NCBI RefSeq assembly: GCF_004348895.1
Contig: NZ_RRZK01000038.1
Span: forward strand, 1-64,000
Source: Pseudomonas vancouverensis
GTDB taxonomy: Bacteria; Pseudomonadota; Gammaproteobacteria; Pseudomonadales; Pseudomonadaceae
Length of the DNA: 64,000 nucleotides
Reading direction: 5' to 3'
Part shown: piece by piece, positions 31,952 to 41,137 of the stretch
Position numbering within the stretch: position 1 is the stretch's first letter
Layout of the letters: the number at the start of each line of letters is the position of its first letter
Made by a program: the position numbers and the translations under genes
Notes under the pieces: generated by a model
Database searches by the model: none
What the model was told of the DNA's origin: nothing
Seen by the model: only the letters and a program-made list of their open reading frames with translations

Positions 31952-33361
31952 TCAGTGGCATTCGCCGCCCATGCGCACCAGCACCGCACCGCGATCAGGT
32001 TTCAGGTACGGCTTGACCTCACCGACCTTGCAGGTCGCCAGGTTCTGCAAGGCCGGATCGTAGGGCTCCTGCATGAACAGCAGCCCCGTCGGCCGGTTGC
32101 TGTCCCGCAACTGTTCAACCGTCAGCGGCGCTACTGGCCGGCCCATGTAATAGACCAGGCGGATGTCCGGTTCACCCAGGGTATAGGCCTTGCGCTCCGG
32201 TTGTCCGCCGGCCAACGCGGCAAGCTGCTCCAGGCCGTCGACCCGGTGCGACAGCACCCGCGCTTCGACGAACATGTAGAACACCACGAAGCCGGCCAGC
32301 ATCACGTAGGGCACCGTGGCCAACACCGTGCGCCAGCGCCCCTTGAGGTCATCGAGCACCGCCGACCAGTGCATGGCCAGCAACAACGCCATCGAGGGAT
32401 AAATCGGCAGCAGGTACTTGGCGTGTTTTTCCGTGAACAGCGAGAAGACCAGCACCGGCAGCAGCGTACTGCACAGCAGCATGGCCGCTTCGGGGCGTGT
32501 GCGAACCATCGCCAGGAACCGCCGTGGCTGGACAAACAGGATCAGCCAGAACGGAAAGAAATCCCCGGCCAGGTACAACAGATAGGCGTACCAGGCCTCG
32601 GCGCCCTGCCCGTCGATCTTCTTGACGATGTCTTCGTTGATGATCGAGCCCCAGATGCCCCAGCCCTGGTTCAGCGACACCGCCACGTACCAGGAACTGC
32701 CCAGCACCACGGCAATCAGCCAGCCCCAACCGTCGCAGAGGTAGGCCTTGGCCCGCCCATCGCGGTAGATCAAGGCGTACAGCAGGATCGGCGCCGTCAC
32801 CCACAACAGGCACACCGGCCCTTTGGTCAGCAGCGCACAGCCGAGCAGTGCATAACTGAGCCGACTCCAGGCAACGTGCCCCTGGCGAAAAATGAACTGC
32901 CAGGCGGCGAGCAAGGCGCCAAAGCACAGCAGCGTCAGGAGCATTTCGATTTCAGAACGCCGCGCAAACAGGCTGAAACCGCCGTTGGCGGCGAGGAATA
33001 CCACGGCGAACAGCGCCACCTGGCGTCCGGCCTGGCGCACGCCGTAGCCATAGAGCAGCAGGCAGCACAGCGAAGCGGCCAATGCCGAAGGCAGGCGCAC
33101 GCTCCACTCGGACAGGCTGCCGATTACAGCGGTCGAAATCAGTCCCGCCCAATAAAAAAACGGCGGCTTGGACAGGTACAAGTCGCCGTTCATGTAGGGC
33201 AGCAGCCAGCTTCCCGCTTCGTGCATTTCCCGCACGGCCACGGCTCGGCGGGCTTCGTTGACACTCAGGAAGGGTATGCTGCCCAATCCCCAGAAAAACA
33301 ACAGTGCAATGGCAACAGCGACAAGCAACGTGATACTTCGGCTCGAAAGCGATCCACGCAT
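31952..33361 (-). CDS. ArnT-like membrane glycosyltransferase (GT39/GT83 type)
   Basis: The 469-residue protein has about ten hydrophobic segments. It carries the first-loop acidic motif (NEARRAVAVREM), LSKPPFFYW and FTEKHAKYLLPIYPSMALL, all typical of ArnT/PMT-type transferases that use polyprenyl-phosphate sugars. It would modify lipid A or another envelope glycolipid at the periplasmic face. It is the last gene of a three-gene operon, 3 nt after a LAB_N-type protein gene and downstream of a DPM-like glycosyltransferase. The substrate is unknown. Confidence 0.8.
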   Translation of the reverse strand: MRGSLSSRSITLLVAVAIALLFFWGLGSIPFLSVNEARRAVAVREMHEAGSWLLPYMNGDLYLSKPPFFYWAGLISTAVIGSLSEWSVRLPSALAASLCCLLLYGYGVRQAGRQVALFAVVFLAANGGFSLFARRSEIEMLLTLLCFGALLAAWQFIFRQGHVAWSRLSYALLGCALLTKGPVCLLWVTAPILLYALIYRDGRAKAYLCDGWGWLIAVVLGSSWYVAVSLNQGWGIWGSIINEDIVKKIDGQGAEAWYAYLLYLAGDFFPFWLILFVQPRRFLAMVRTRPEAAMLLCSTLLPVLVFSLFTEKHAKYLLPIYPSMALLLAMHWSAVLDDLKGRWRTVLATVPYVMLAGFVVFYMFVEARVLSHRVDGLEQLAALAGGQPERKAYTLGEPDIRLVYYMGRPVAPLTVEQLRDSNRPTGLLFMQEPYDPALQNLATCKVGEVKPYLKPDRGAVLVRMGGECH

Positions 33362-33364
33362 GAC

Positions 33365-33643
33365 CTACTCCTTGAGGTTTTTGCTTTTGGCGATCAACTG
33401 CAAGTTACGAAAATAGACCAGCGAGCCGAAGGCCTGGCCAACGATGAAGACCGGGTCTTCACGGTAGATGGCATAGGCCAGCAACAGCGTGCTGCCGACG
33501 ATGCTCAGGTACCAGAAACTCACCGGGATGACGCTGCGTTTCTTGTACTCGCTGTACAGCCACTGCAGGACAAAACGCCCGGTGAAGGCGATCTGGCCGA
33601 TAAATCCAATCACCAGCCATAGGGTTTCACGGGTCATGTTCAT
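33365..33643 (-). CDS. Lipid A biosynthesis N-terminal (LAB_N) domain membrane protein
   Basis: The 92-residue protein has three membrane segments (LWLVIGFIGQIAF, VSFWYLSIVGSTLLLAYAI, FIVGQAFGSLVYFRNL) and the RFVLQWLYSEYKKRSVIPVSFW signature of the LAB_N family. Partner genes are usually a DPM-like transferase and a PMT-like transferase, exactly as here. It may flip or present the lipid-linked sugar. Its ATG overlaps the stop of the GT2 gene. Confidence 0.8.
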   Translation of the reverse strand: MNMTRETLWLVIGFIGQIAFTGRFVLQWLYSEYKKRSVIPVSFWYLSIVGSTLLLAYAIYREDPVFIVGQAFGSLVYFRNLQLIAKSKNLKE

Positions 33644-34380
33644 CCTTCGATCTCCTGGGCGTGGGTATTGAGCCGCGTACGCCTGATCAGCCACCAGACC
33701 CCGAACAGGTCGAGTATCCCCACCAGCGCCCGGTCGAGATTGCCGTATTTGGACACCCCGGCGGTGCGCGGACGATGGTTGACCGGGTGGACGATCATTC
33801 GGCCGTTGTGACGCTGGATCAACGCCGGGATGAAACGGTGCATGTGGTCGAAATAGGGTAGACGCAGGAAGGCTTCGCGCTCGATCAGCTTGAGGCCACA
33901 ACCGGTGTCCGGGGTCGAGTCCTTGAGCAGGCGACTGCGCAGGTTGTTGGCAAAGCGCGAGGCGTAACGCTTGCTTGCGGTGTCACGGCGGTTGACCCGA
34001 TGCCCGGCGACCAATTGCACATCGCTCCTGCCCCGCTCGTCGCGCACCAGGGCGAGCATGCCGGGAATGTCCGCCGGGTCGTTCTGGCCGTCGCCATCGA
34101 GAGTCGCCAGCCATCGGCCACGGGCCTGTTGCGCGGCATGGTAGAGCGAGGTGCTCTGGCCCAGTGAACGCTCGTGATGGAGGATGCGCAGGTTGCTCAA
34201 GCCATTGAGCTTGATCTGCCGCAGCTCTTGCAGGGTGGCATCGGTGCTGCCGTCATCGACTACGATGATTTCGTAGGCCTCATCGGCCAGTGCCACGCGG
34301 ATTTCCTCGAGCAATGGCTTGAGGTTATTCGCTTCGTTTTTGGCGGGGATCAATACGGATACAAAAATGTCTTGGCTCAT
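33640..34380 (-). CDS. GT2 glycosyltransferase, dolichol-phosphate mannosyltransferase-like
   Basis: This 246-residue GT-A enzyme has SVLIPAKNEANNL, VVDDGSTD and the metal-binding DGDGQNDP motif. No C-terminal membrane pair is present, so it is likely peripheral. It would transfer a sugar to undecaprenyl phosphate for use by the ArnT-like enzyme downstream. It is first in the operon and has an AGAGAG site before ATG 34380. Confidence 0.82.
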   Translation of the reverse strand: MSQDIFVSVLIPAKNEANNLKPLLEEIRVALADEAYEIIVVDDGSTDATLQELRQIKLNGLSNLRILHHERSLGQSTSLYHAAQQARGRWLATLDGDGQNDPADIPGMLALVRDERGRSDVQLVAGHRVNRRDTASKRYASRFANNLRSRLLKDSTPDTGCGLKLIEREAFLRLPYFDHMHRFIPALIQRHNGRMIVHPVNHRPRTAGVSKYGNLDRALVGILDLFGVWWLIRRTRLNTHAQEIEG

Positions 34381-34683
34381 GGAGTCTCTCTCGCCTTTAT
34401 CGGGTTGTTTTTATCCAAGGCGAATGACGGTGTCGTGCACCGGTCGACTCGATGCCTGCTGCAACCGTTCAGGGTAATCATGCCGGACGAGGCTGTGCCC
34501 GAACGGCGGGCTCGCGCGGCCTCGCATAGGCTGCCCGGCCAATTGTAAAAAAGTTGTTAATTATTCATACACTTTTTGTAACCATCACGACCGTCGGTGC
34601 AATGATTTCTGTTGCCATTGGCGTTTGCCGCTCTAAAGTGCAGCGACGCGCGAACAATCATGAATCGGGTAAGGACGCACACC
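34381..34683. other. Intergenic region, promoters only
   Basis: No gene is seen. The part nearest the YceH-family gene is AT-rich (TTGTAAAAAAGTTGTTAATTATTCATACAC around 34541-34570), with TTGTTA and TTCATA-like elements plausible for a rightward sigma70 promoter. The left part must carry the promoter of the glycosyltransferase operon, which I could not pinpoint. Confidence 0.4.
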
Positions 34684-35331
34684 ATGAGTACTGAATCAGA
34701 GACGACCTTCGACGAGCCACGGCTCAACAGTACGGAAATCCGCATTCTGGGCTCGCTGATCGAAAAGCAGGCCACCAGCCCGGAAACCTATCCGCTGACC
34801 CTCAACGCCCTGGTGATTGCCTGCAACCAGAAAACCAGCCGCGAACCGGTGATGAACCTCACCCCCGGCCAGGTCGGCCAGAGCCTGCGGGCGCTGGAGG
34901 GACGCGGCTTCACCCGACTGGTGATGGGCAGCCGTGCCGACCGCTGGGAACACAAGGTCGACAAGGCCCTGGAGCTGGTGCCGGCCCAGGTGATCCTCAC
35001 CGGATTGATGTTTCTGCGCGGCCCACAAACTGTCAACGAACTGCTGACTCGCAGCGGTCGCATGCATGAATTCGAAGACAGCGAACAGGTGGTGCATCAG
35101 CTGGAACGGCTGATAGCCCGTGGTCTGGCGGTGCTGATTCCACGTCAGGCCGGCCAGCGCGAAGACCGCTACACCCATGCCCTGGGTGATCCGGCGGACA
35201 TCGAGGCGATCATGGCGGCGCGGCAGAATCCGGGCGAGCGTGGCGGCAGCGGCGGCGTGTCGGTGGAGCGGATCGAAGAGCTGGAGGCGCGGATTGCCGC
35301 GCTGGAAGAGCGTTTGGCGCGACTTGAGTAA
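34684..35331 (+). CDS. yceH: YceH-family (DUF480) protein
   Basis: A 215-residue protein with the DUF480 signature LNSTEIRILGSLIEKQATSPETYPLTLNALVIACNQKTSREPVM and tandem winged-helix domains, then a short C-terminal coiled coil (VERIEELEARIAALEERLARLE). The function is not established; the fold suggests nucleic-acid or partner binding. ATG 34684 gives the canonical N-terminus. Confidence 0.88.
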   Translation: MSTESETTFDEPRLNSTEIRILGSLIEKQATSPETYPLTLNALVIACNQKTSREPVMNLTPGQVGQSLRALEGRGFTRLVMGSRADRWEHKVDKALELVPAQVILTGLMFLRGPQTVNELLTRSGRMHEFEDSEQVVHQLERLIARGLAVLIPRQAGQREDRYTHALGDPADIEAIMAARQNPGERGGSGGVSVERIEELEARIAALEERLARLE

Positions 35332-35342
35332 CCCCCATAATA

Positions 35343-35446
35343 CCTGTAGGAGCGAGCATGCTCGCGATGGTGGCATGGATGACGCGGGGAACCTGATGCC
35401 CCACCTTATCGTTGACGTCCATCGCCAGCAGGCTGGCTCCTAAAAG
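35343..35446. repeat. REP doublet
   Basis: Arms CCTGTAGGAGCGAGCATGCTC and CCAGCAGGCTGGCTCCTA are imperfect inverted copies. They lie between the convergent yceH and shikimate-dehydrogenase-like genes. Confidence 0.8.
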
Positions 35447-35462
35447 GGATAGGTCGTAGCAA

Positions 35463-36281
35463 TTAACTGCGGGCGAACTCCACGGCTTTCTGGAACTGTT
35501 CCTGCGTCGGCCGCGCCCCGGTGTACAGCACAAACTGCTCCAGCGCCTGGATGGCAACCACTTCCAGGCCTGTAATGACTCGCTTGCCCTCGGCGCGCGC
35601 GCGCACGATCAGCGGTGTTTCCGAGGGGATCGCCACCACATCGAACACTGTTTGCGCTTTTTCAATCACGTCGGCATCGAACGCCAGCTGATCGGCTTCT
35701 GGCCCGCCGGTCATGCCGATCGGCGTGACGTTGATCAACATCTGCGGGCGCCGCGTTCCCAGCTCCGCCTGCCATTCATACCCCAGCGATTGCGCCAGCG
35801 CCTGGCCGGCCTGTTCGTTGCGGGCCACGATCAGGCCGTTTTTGTAGCCACCGTCGCGCAAGGCACTGGCCACCGCCTTGGCCATGCCGCCGCTGCCACG
35901 CAGGGCAAAGGTCGAGTCCTTGGGCACTTCATGGGTTTGCAGCAATTGCGCCACGGCAATGTAGTCGGTGTTGTAGGCCTTCAAGTGGCCGTCGGTGTTG
36001 ACGATGGTGTTGATCGACTGGATCGCTGCCGCCGAAGGGTCCAGTTCGTCCACCAGGGCAATGCAGGCTTCCTTGAATGGCATGGAGACGCCGCAGCCAC
36101 GAATTCTCAGGGCCCGGATACCGGCCACCGCACCCGGCAGGTCATCGCTGGCGAACGCCTTGTAGTAGAAGTTCAAGCCCAACTGTTCATACAGATGATT
36201 GTGAAAACGCAGGCCAAAGTTGCCAGGGCGTGCCGACAGGGACATGCACAGCCGGGTGTCTTTGTTCGGGTGCATCTGCAT
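35463..36281 (-). CDS. Shikimate dehydrogenase-like protein
   Basis: The 272-residue protein has the substrate-site pattern CMSLSARPGNFG, the catalytic Lys in SMPFKEA, NTDY and a nucleotide-binding loop GSGGMAKAVASAL. It belongs to a shikimate dehydrogenase-like branch distinct from AroE, in which the ProSTSP substrate loop is altered. It could oxidise shikimate/quinate or a related compound. It is a single gene, and a housekeeping AroE is expected elsewhere. Confidence 0.78.
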   Translation of the reverse strand: MQMHPNKDTRLCMSLSARPGNFGLRFHNHLYEQLGLNFYYKAFASDDLPGAVAGIRALRIRGCGVSMPFKEACIALVDELDPSAAAIQSINTIVNTDGHLKAYNTDYIAVAQLLQTHEVPKDSTFALRGSGGMAKAVASALRDGGYKNGLIVARNEQAGQALAQSLGYEWQAELGTRRPQMLINVTPIGMTGGPEADQLAFDADVIEKAQTVFDVVAIPSETPLIVRARAEGKRVITGLEVVAIQALEQFVLYTGARPTQEQFQKAVEFARS

Positions 36282-36528
36282 GAAACTTTCTCCTTCAAGA
36301 GCACTTTCGGATGGACGGGATTGGCCAGTCCATCGGGTTCTGTTCGATCATATAGGCATGGCTGAATCAGCCAATGGCGTTGAGTAAGGAAGTCGGTACA
36401 GACCTTACACAAAATTTACCTAACGGCCGTGCTGATTTTCGAAATTACGCTGTCTTAGAAGTATCCCCGCGAAAACACTTGGGTCTATTGCAGGTCCAGG
36501 CGCCGGGTCGAAGAACCGAGGAATTATC

Positions 36529-36879
36529 ATGATTCGTAAAATCCCCACAGTAGCCTTGCTGATCGGCGCGCTCGCTATCGCAGGACAGGCGCAAGCCCAT
36601 GGTGGTGGTAACTATTGGCAAGGCCCGGCGGTATTTGGCGCCATCGTCGGCACTGCCATCGTCGGCTCGGCCCTGATCAACGCCAACCGCCCGGTCTACG
36701 TCGCCCCACCGCAACCGGTCTATGCCCAACCGGCGCCGGTGTATTACGCACCGCCACCGCCTCCGGTCTATTACCAGCCGGCTCCGGTCTACGTGCAGCA
36801 ACCGATCTACTACCGCCCGGCGCCGGTCTACTACGGCCCGCCCCGTGGTTACTACGGCCCGCACTATGGCCACTACTGA
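36529..36879 (+). CDS. Exported Pro/Tyr-rich repeat protein
   Basis: The 116-residue protein has a signal peptide ending AGQAQA, then HGGGNYWQGP, a Gly/Ala hydrophobic segment (FGAIVGTAIVGSALI) and about 65 residues of VY-x-PP/PAPVYY-type repeats. Similar small proteins occur widely in pseudomonads without known function. An envelope-associated role is likely. A strong terminator follows. Confidence 0.75.
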   Translation: MIRKIPTVALLIGALAIAGQAQAHGGGNYWQGPAVFGAIVGTAIVGSALINANRPVYVAPPQPVYAQPAPVYYAPPPPPVYYQPAPVYVQQPIYYRPAPVYYGPPRGYYGPHYGHY

Positions 36880-36892
36880 CAAACCTTCAAAG

Positions 36893-36916
36893 GCCCCGCG
36901 CAAGCGGGGCTTTTTT
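36893..36916 (+). terminator. Rho-independent terminator
   Basis: GCCCCGC, loop GCAA, GCGGGGC, then six T. This is a canonical terminator for the Pro/Tyr-rich protein gene. Confidence 0.92.
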
Positions 36917-37111
36917 ATGCCCGCTCGCAGGCAGAGGTCTGGATCAATCTCGCCGGGGTCGCTATCGGAACAGTGCATCCGGCACCGTTTGGCATGATGA
37001 AGACGGCTCGCTTTCTGCCCGGCGGCAGTAAAACGGTCATCTTTTTGTCATGACAGGCCCGCAAGCTCGGCACTGTCCGTCGATAACAGTTCAAACAACA
37101 AGGACGACCAC

Positions 37112-37306
37112 ATGCCAACGCAAAACCCGCACCGCATTGTCGGTCTGTGCACCTCCAGCAAGGTCTACAACGTGTTGACCGAACTCAAGCACCTGGAAGG
37201 GCATCGCAGCGCCAAGTTTCTCTCCTTGCTGACACAAAACCTGGTGCGCAAGGGCCTGCTCAACGAGCAGGAAGTGGTGCACATGCTCGATCAGGTCGTC
37301 GACTGA
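37112..37306 (+). CDS. Small conserved-looking protein
   Basis: A 64-residue soluble protein, MPTQNPHRIVGLCTSSKVYN..., with alternating charged and Leu-rich helices (LTELKHLEG, FLSLLTQNLVRKGLL, VVHMLDQVVD). An AACAAGGACGACCAC leader provides a ribosome site. I do not recognise a family. Coding is supported by sound composition and by the lack of a competing frame. Confidence 0.6.
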   Translation: MPTQNPHRIVGLCTSSKVYNVLTELKHLEGHRSAKFLSLLTQNLVRKGLLNEQEVVHMLDQVVD

Positions 37307-37418
37307 GCGACGATCGGTCGTTTGCCCCTGCTCGCGTCAATGACGACTATCGAAAGTGTTGATTGTCGGAAAAATCGCCGCGGTCTTAAGGTAGCTCCAT
37401 AGATTGATGGAGGTACTT

Positions 37419-37610
37419 ATGTCCCAGGTTCAAATCATGTCCGTAATCGGCAGTGCCGTTCCCGCCCAGCTCCGGGCCCTTGGAATGCTCGCCTGCTGGT
37501 ACGTGGTCAAGGACGGCGAACAACTCAGTGGCCCGCTCACTTCACTGCCCGCCGCCCAGGCGCTGTCACAAAGCCTCGGCAGCCAGCAACGCGGCAAACT
37601 CAGCGCCTAA
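37419..37610 (+). CDS. Small hypothetical protein
   Basis: A 63-residue protein with ATG 37419 preceded by a good GGAGG five bases upstream; the in-frame ATG at 37407 overlaps that site. Sequence: MSQVQIMSVIGSAVPAQLRA..., with a WYVVKDGEQLSGPL strand turn. Its stop overlaps the end of the convergent permease gene by 4 bases. No family is recognised. Confidence 0.6.
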   Translation: MSQVQIMSVIGSAVPAQLRALGMLACWYVVKDGEQLSGPLTSLPAAQALSQSLGSQQRGKLSA

Positions 37611-38668
37611 GGCAGCTGCACCCGTGGTTTGGTTTCGATGAAAATGGCCCAGCTCGACATGAACAGGGCCGCAATCAACGGGCCGATGACAAAACCGTTC
37701 AAACCGAAGATCGCCAGGCCGCCCAAGGTCGAAATCAGGATCATGTAGTCCGGCATCTTGGTATCCTTGCCCACCAGCAGTGGCCGCAGCAGGTTATCCA
37801 CCAGACCGATCACGAAGGTGCCGAACAAGCCCAGTACCACGCCCTGCCAGATTTGCCCGGTGAGCAGGAAAAACACCGCCACCGGCGCCCAGACAATCCC
37901 CGCCCCTACCGCTGGCAGCAACGATAGAAACGCCATCAACACCGCCCAGAGCAACACGCTGTGGATGTCCAGAAACCAGAAAATCAGCCCGCCCAACGCA
38001 CCTTGCGTGATGGCTACCAACAGGTTGCCCTTCACCGTGGCGCGCACTACGCGATTGAATTTGAGTTGCAATCGGCGCTTCTGATGCTCCTGCAACGGTA
38101 CCGCTGTACGCACTTTGCGCGCCAGTTCCGCGCCGTCGCGCAGGAAGAAGAACAACAGATACAGCATGATGAAAAAACTGACGATGAACTCGAAAGTGCC
38201 TTGGCCGAAGCTGAACGCCTGGGAGGCCAGCACCTGTCCGCCGGTCATCGCACTCTTGACGATTTTCTCGCGCAGGCCGTTCAGCTCACCCATGCCGAAG
38301 CGGTCCAGCAGGTGCTGAAAATACGGCGGCAACGCGTGTTTGAACTGCGCGACGTAGCCGGCGATATCCAGCTCGCCGCTCTCGACACTCTTGTACAACG
38401 CCGCGCCTTCCTGCACGAGCAGGACACTGACAACGATCACCGGCAGGATCGCAATCACCAGGCAAATGCTCAGGGTGCACAACGACGTCAGGTTGCGTGG
38501 CCAGCCAAACTTCAATTGCAGGCGACGTTGCATCGGCGCGAAGACGATCCCGAGGATCACCGCCCAGAACACTGCGCCGTAGAACGGCAGCAAAATCCAG
38601 ATGAACGCCAGGCTCACCAGCGCCAGCAATACCGCCAGCGATTTGTCTTGTAGCGTCTTCTCGCTCAT
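37607..38668 (-). CDS. AI-2E/PerM-family permease
   Basis: This 353-residue membrane protein has about eight hydrophobic segments and the family core (FLSLLPAVGAGIVWAPVAVFFLLTG, LVDNLLRPLLVGKDTKMPDYMILISTLGGLAIFGLNGFVIGPLIAALF). Family members include TqsA and sodium/proton antiporter-like proteins, so the substrate cannot be assigned. It is a single gene, convergent with the small protein gene. Confidence 0.85.
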   Translation of the reverse strand: MSEKTLQDKSLAVLLALVSLAFIWILLPFYGAVFWAVILGIVFAPMQRRLQLKFGWPRNLTSLCTLSICLVIAILPVIVVSVLLVQEGAALYKSVESGELDIAGYVAQFKHALPPYFQHLLDRFGMGELNGLREKIVKSAMTGGQVLASQAFSFGQGTFEFIVSFFIMLYLLFFFLRDGAELARKVRTAVPLQEHQKRRLQLKFNRVVRATVKGNLLVAITQGALGGLIFWFLDIHSVLLWAVLMAFLSLLPAVGAGIVWAPVAVFFLLTGQIWQGVVLGLFGTFVIGLVDNLLRPLLVGKDTKMPDYMILISTLGGLAIFGLNGFVIGPLIAALFMSSWAIFIETKPRVQLP

Positions 38669-38688
38669 GTCGGATCCAGATCAGGTCG

Positions 38689-38712
38689 TCAGGGCGAAAA
38701 TGAACGCCCTGA
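38689..38712. other. Inverted repeat between permease and trhP
   Basis: TCAGGGCG and CGCCCTGA form an 8-bp stem with an 8-nt loop in the divergent promoter region. It may be a protein-binding site or mRNA hairpin; no more can be said. Confidence 0.35.
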
Positions 38713-38832
38713 TGCTTAGTCCTCCACGGCGCGCGCGAGTGCCGTCGGTTTGTTCACTCGGCATAGATCCAGATCAATAAAGCCATTGCCCGAAGCCTTT
38801 ACCCTGCCCGGCTTTTGCGACCGACACCGACC

Positions 38833-40158
38833 ATGCACCTCATCGCACCCGAACTGCTCGCCCCCGCCGGCACCCTGAAAAACATGCGCTATGCCTTCGC
38901 CTATGGCGCCGATGCGGTGTACGCCGGCCAACCGCGCTACAGCTTGCGGGTGCGCAACAACGAGTTCGACCACGCCAATCTGGCCCTGGGCATTCAAGAG
39001 GCGCAGGCGCAAGGCAAGCGTTTTTACGTGGTGGTCAACATCGCGCCGCACAACGCCAAGCTCAAGACCTTCCTCAAGGACCTGGCACCCGTCATCGCCA
39101 TGGCACCGGACGCCCTGATCATGTCCGACCCCGGCCTGATCATGCTGGTGCGTCGGCATTACCCGCAGATGCCCATTCACCTGTCGGTGCAGGCCAATAC
39201 GGTGAACTGGGCCAGCGTCGAGTTCTGGCAACAGCAGGGTTTGAGCCGGATCATCCTGTCGCGGGAGCTGTCGCTGGAGGAAATTGCCGAGATCCGCGAA
39301 CAAGTGCCAGCCATGGAGCTGGAGGTGTTCGTCCACGGCGCGCTGTGCATGGCTTATTCGGGGCGCTGCCTGCTCTCGGGTTACATGAACAAACGCGACG
39401 CCAATCAAGGCAGTTGCACCAATGCCTGTCGTTGGAAGTATTCGGCACAACCGGCTACCGAGAATCAGCTTGGTGACATCGTTCAGCAGTTCCAGCCGGA
39501 ACCCACCCTGGGCCTCGGTGCGCCTACCGATCAGGTATTCCTGCTGCAGGAGGCCAATCGCCCGGACGAACAGATGCCTGCCTTCGAAGACGAACACGGC
39601 ACCTACATCATGAACGCCAAGGACCTGCGCGCCGTGCAGCATGTCGAGCGTTTGACGCAGATGGGCGTGCATTCACTGAAGATCGAAGGTCGAACCAAAT
39701 CGCACTTCTATTGCGCCCGCACCACCCAGGTCTATCGCCGGGCCATCGACGACGCCGTGGCCGGACGTGAATTTGACCGCAGCCTGATGAGCGATCTGGA
39801 ATCCCTGGCCCAGCGCGGCTATACCGAAGGCTTTCTGCGCCGGCATGTGCATGATGAATACCAGAACTACCAGAACGGCAGTTCGGTGTCGGAACGTCAG
39901 CAGTTTGTCGGTGAACTGACCGGCGAGCGGCGTGACCGGCTGGCGCAAGTCAAGGTGAAGAATCGCTTTACCCTCGGCGATCACATGGAGTTGATGACAC
40001 CCAAGGGCAACTTTCATTTCGATCTGCACCAGTTGCAGAACGAACGGGGCGAATCGATCGACGTGGCACCGGGTGATGGGCATACGGTGTATCTGCCGAT
40101 ACCGGATGCGGTGGATCTGGCGTTTGGTCTGTTGATGCGCGATATCAGCGCAATTTGA
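38833..40158 (+). CDS. trhP: U32-family tRNA hydroxylation protein (TrhP/YegQ)
   Basis: A 441-residue member of the peptidase U32 family with APELLAPAGTLKNMRYAFAYGADAVYAG at the start, the Cys-rich core ALCMAYSGRCLLSGYMNKRDANQGSCTNACRW (iron-sulfur ligands) and ALKIEGRTKS-like HSLKIEGRTKS. TrhP contributes to prephenate-dependent hydroxylation of wobble uridine (ho5U) in tRNA. ATG 38833 gives the conserved N-terminus. Confidence 0.88.
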   Translation: MHLIAPELLAPAGTLKNMRYAFAYGADAVYAGQPRYSLRVRNNEFDHANLALGIQEAQAQGKRFYVVVNIAPHNAKLKTFLKDLAPVIAMAPDALIMSDPGLIMLVRRHYPQMPIHLSVQANTVNWASVEFWQQQGLSRIILSRELSLEEIAEIREQVPAMELEVFVHGALCMAYSGRCLLSGYMNKRDANQGSCTNACRWKYSAQPATENQLGDIVQQFQPEPTLGLGAPTDQVFLLQEANRPDEQMPAFEDEHGTYIMNAKDLRAVQHVERLTQMGVHSLKIEGRTKSHFYCARTTQVYRRAIDDAVAGREFDRSLMSDLESLAQRGYTEGFLRRHVHDEYQNYQNGSSVSERQQFVGELTGERRDRLAQVKVKNRFTLGDHMELMTPKGNFHFDLHQLQNERGESIDVAPGDGHTVYLPIPDAVDLAFGLLMRDISAI

Positions 40159-40176
40159 TCCCGTGCAGGTTTGGTA

Positions 40177-41040
40177 TCAGGCGAACTCTTCGCGCAGCAT
40201 CGCTACAAATGCCTCCCGCGCCGGGTGCACCCCGGCGTTCTCATGCCAGTAGAACAGGCTCTCGATCGCGGTGATCTCGGGAAACTCGTAGCCTACGCAT
40301 CCCGCGCCCTTGGCGTATTGATCGAAAACGCCCTTGGTCACCAACGCCACCCCCGCACCGGCACTGACACATCCGACAATCGCCCCGTAACTGGCCAGGC
40401 TGACAATCGGCAGCGCCAGGCCCTGACGCATCAACCAGTGCTCCATCGCCGCCCGATAGGGACAGCCTTGCGGCCAGAGGAAGACGGTTTTGTCGCGCAG
40501 ATCGGCGACCTCGTTCAGAGGCCCCAGAGAGGTCGAGGCAATCAACAGCAGTTCTTCACGATAGGTCGGCGTTCGTTTGAGGTGGGCGCGTTCGACATCC
40601 ACCGCGACTATGGCGCCGTCAAGCTTGTGGTTGGAGGTGTCGTCGAGCAATTGCGCCCAGGTACCGGTGGTCAGCTCGAGGGCCACCGCCGGGTAGCGCT
40701 TGTGGAACTTTGCCAGCAGGCGTGGCAAGCGCCCGGTGGCGGAGGATTCGATGGCCCCGATGCGCAACGGGCCGGACGGATCGGCCGAGGGGTCCACGGC
40801 GCGTTTGGCTTCGGCGGTCAAGGCGAGAATTTTCGAGGCATAGCTCAGGAACGTCTGCCCGGACGGGCTGATGCGCAGCCCCCGCCCTTCGCGCAGGAAC
40901 AGGGCCACGCCAAGCTCGGCCTCCAGCGCCTTGATCCGCGCCGTGATGTTCGACGGCACGCAATGCAGCAATTCTGCCGCCCGGGCAATGCTGCCGACCT
41001 CGGCAACTGTCTTGAACATGCGAATCTGCGCCAGTTCCAT
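40177..41040 (-). CDS. LysR-family transcriptional regulator
   Basis: The 287-residue protein has an N-terminal winged HTH (MFKTVAEVGSIARAAELLHCVPSNITARIKALEAELG) and a substrate-binding domain starting GPLRIGAIESSATGRLP. It diverges from the EamA transporter gene 97 nt away, which is its likely target. The start could be 41040 or 41046. Confidence 0.88.
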   Translation of the reverse strand: MELAQIRMFKTVAEVGSIARAAELLHCVPSNITARIKALEAELGVALFLREGRGLRISPSGQTFLSYASKILALTAEAKRAVDPSADPSGPLRIGAIESSATGRLPRLLAKFHKRYPAVALELTTGTWAQLLDDTSNHKLDGAIVAVDVERAHLKRTPTYREELLLIASTSLGPLNEVADLRDKTVFLWPQGCPYRAAMEHWLMRQGLALPIVSLASYGAIVGCVSAGAGVALVTKGVFDQYAKGAGCVGYEFPEITAIESLFYWHENAGVHPAREAFVAMLREEFA

Positions 41041-41137
41041 AATCATCACCAAAAGTGAGCAATAGCCACAGTATAAGTCAGTTGTGGCGAACGATTCGCC
41101 TTCTGATACTGGCTGCATCGACCCCAGGTGCACGACC

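Noticed and set aside
31631..33622. Open frame of 663 codons on the plus strand over the glycosyltransferase and dehydrogenase genes
   Set aside because: It is rich in His/Gln/Arg as typical for a shadow frame, has no start signal, and is antisense to well-supported genes.
38717..38735. TAGTCCTCCACGGCGC as an eleventh operator
   Set aside because: Only the TAGTCC half is present; the GGACGATG half and the spacing are missing.
40177..41040. LysR gene as ampR of the beta-lactamase
   Set aside because: It is divergent from an exporter gene that separates it from ampC, and ampR normally diverges directly from ampC.
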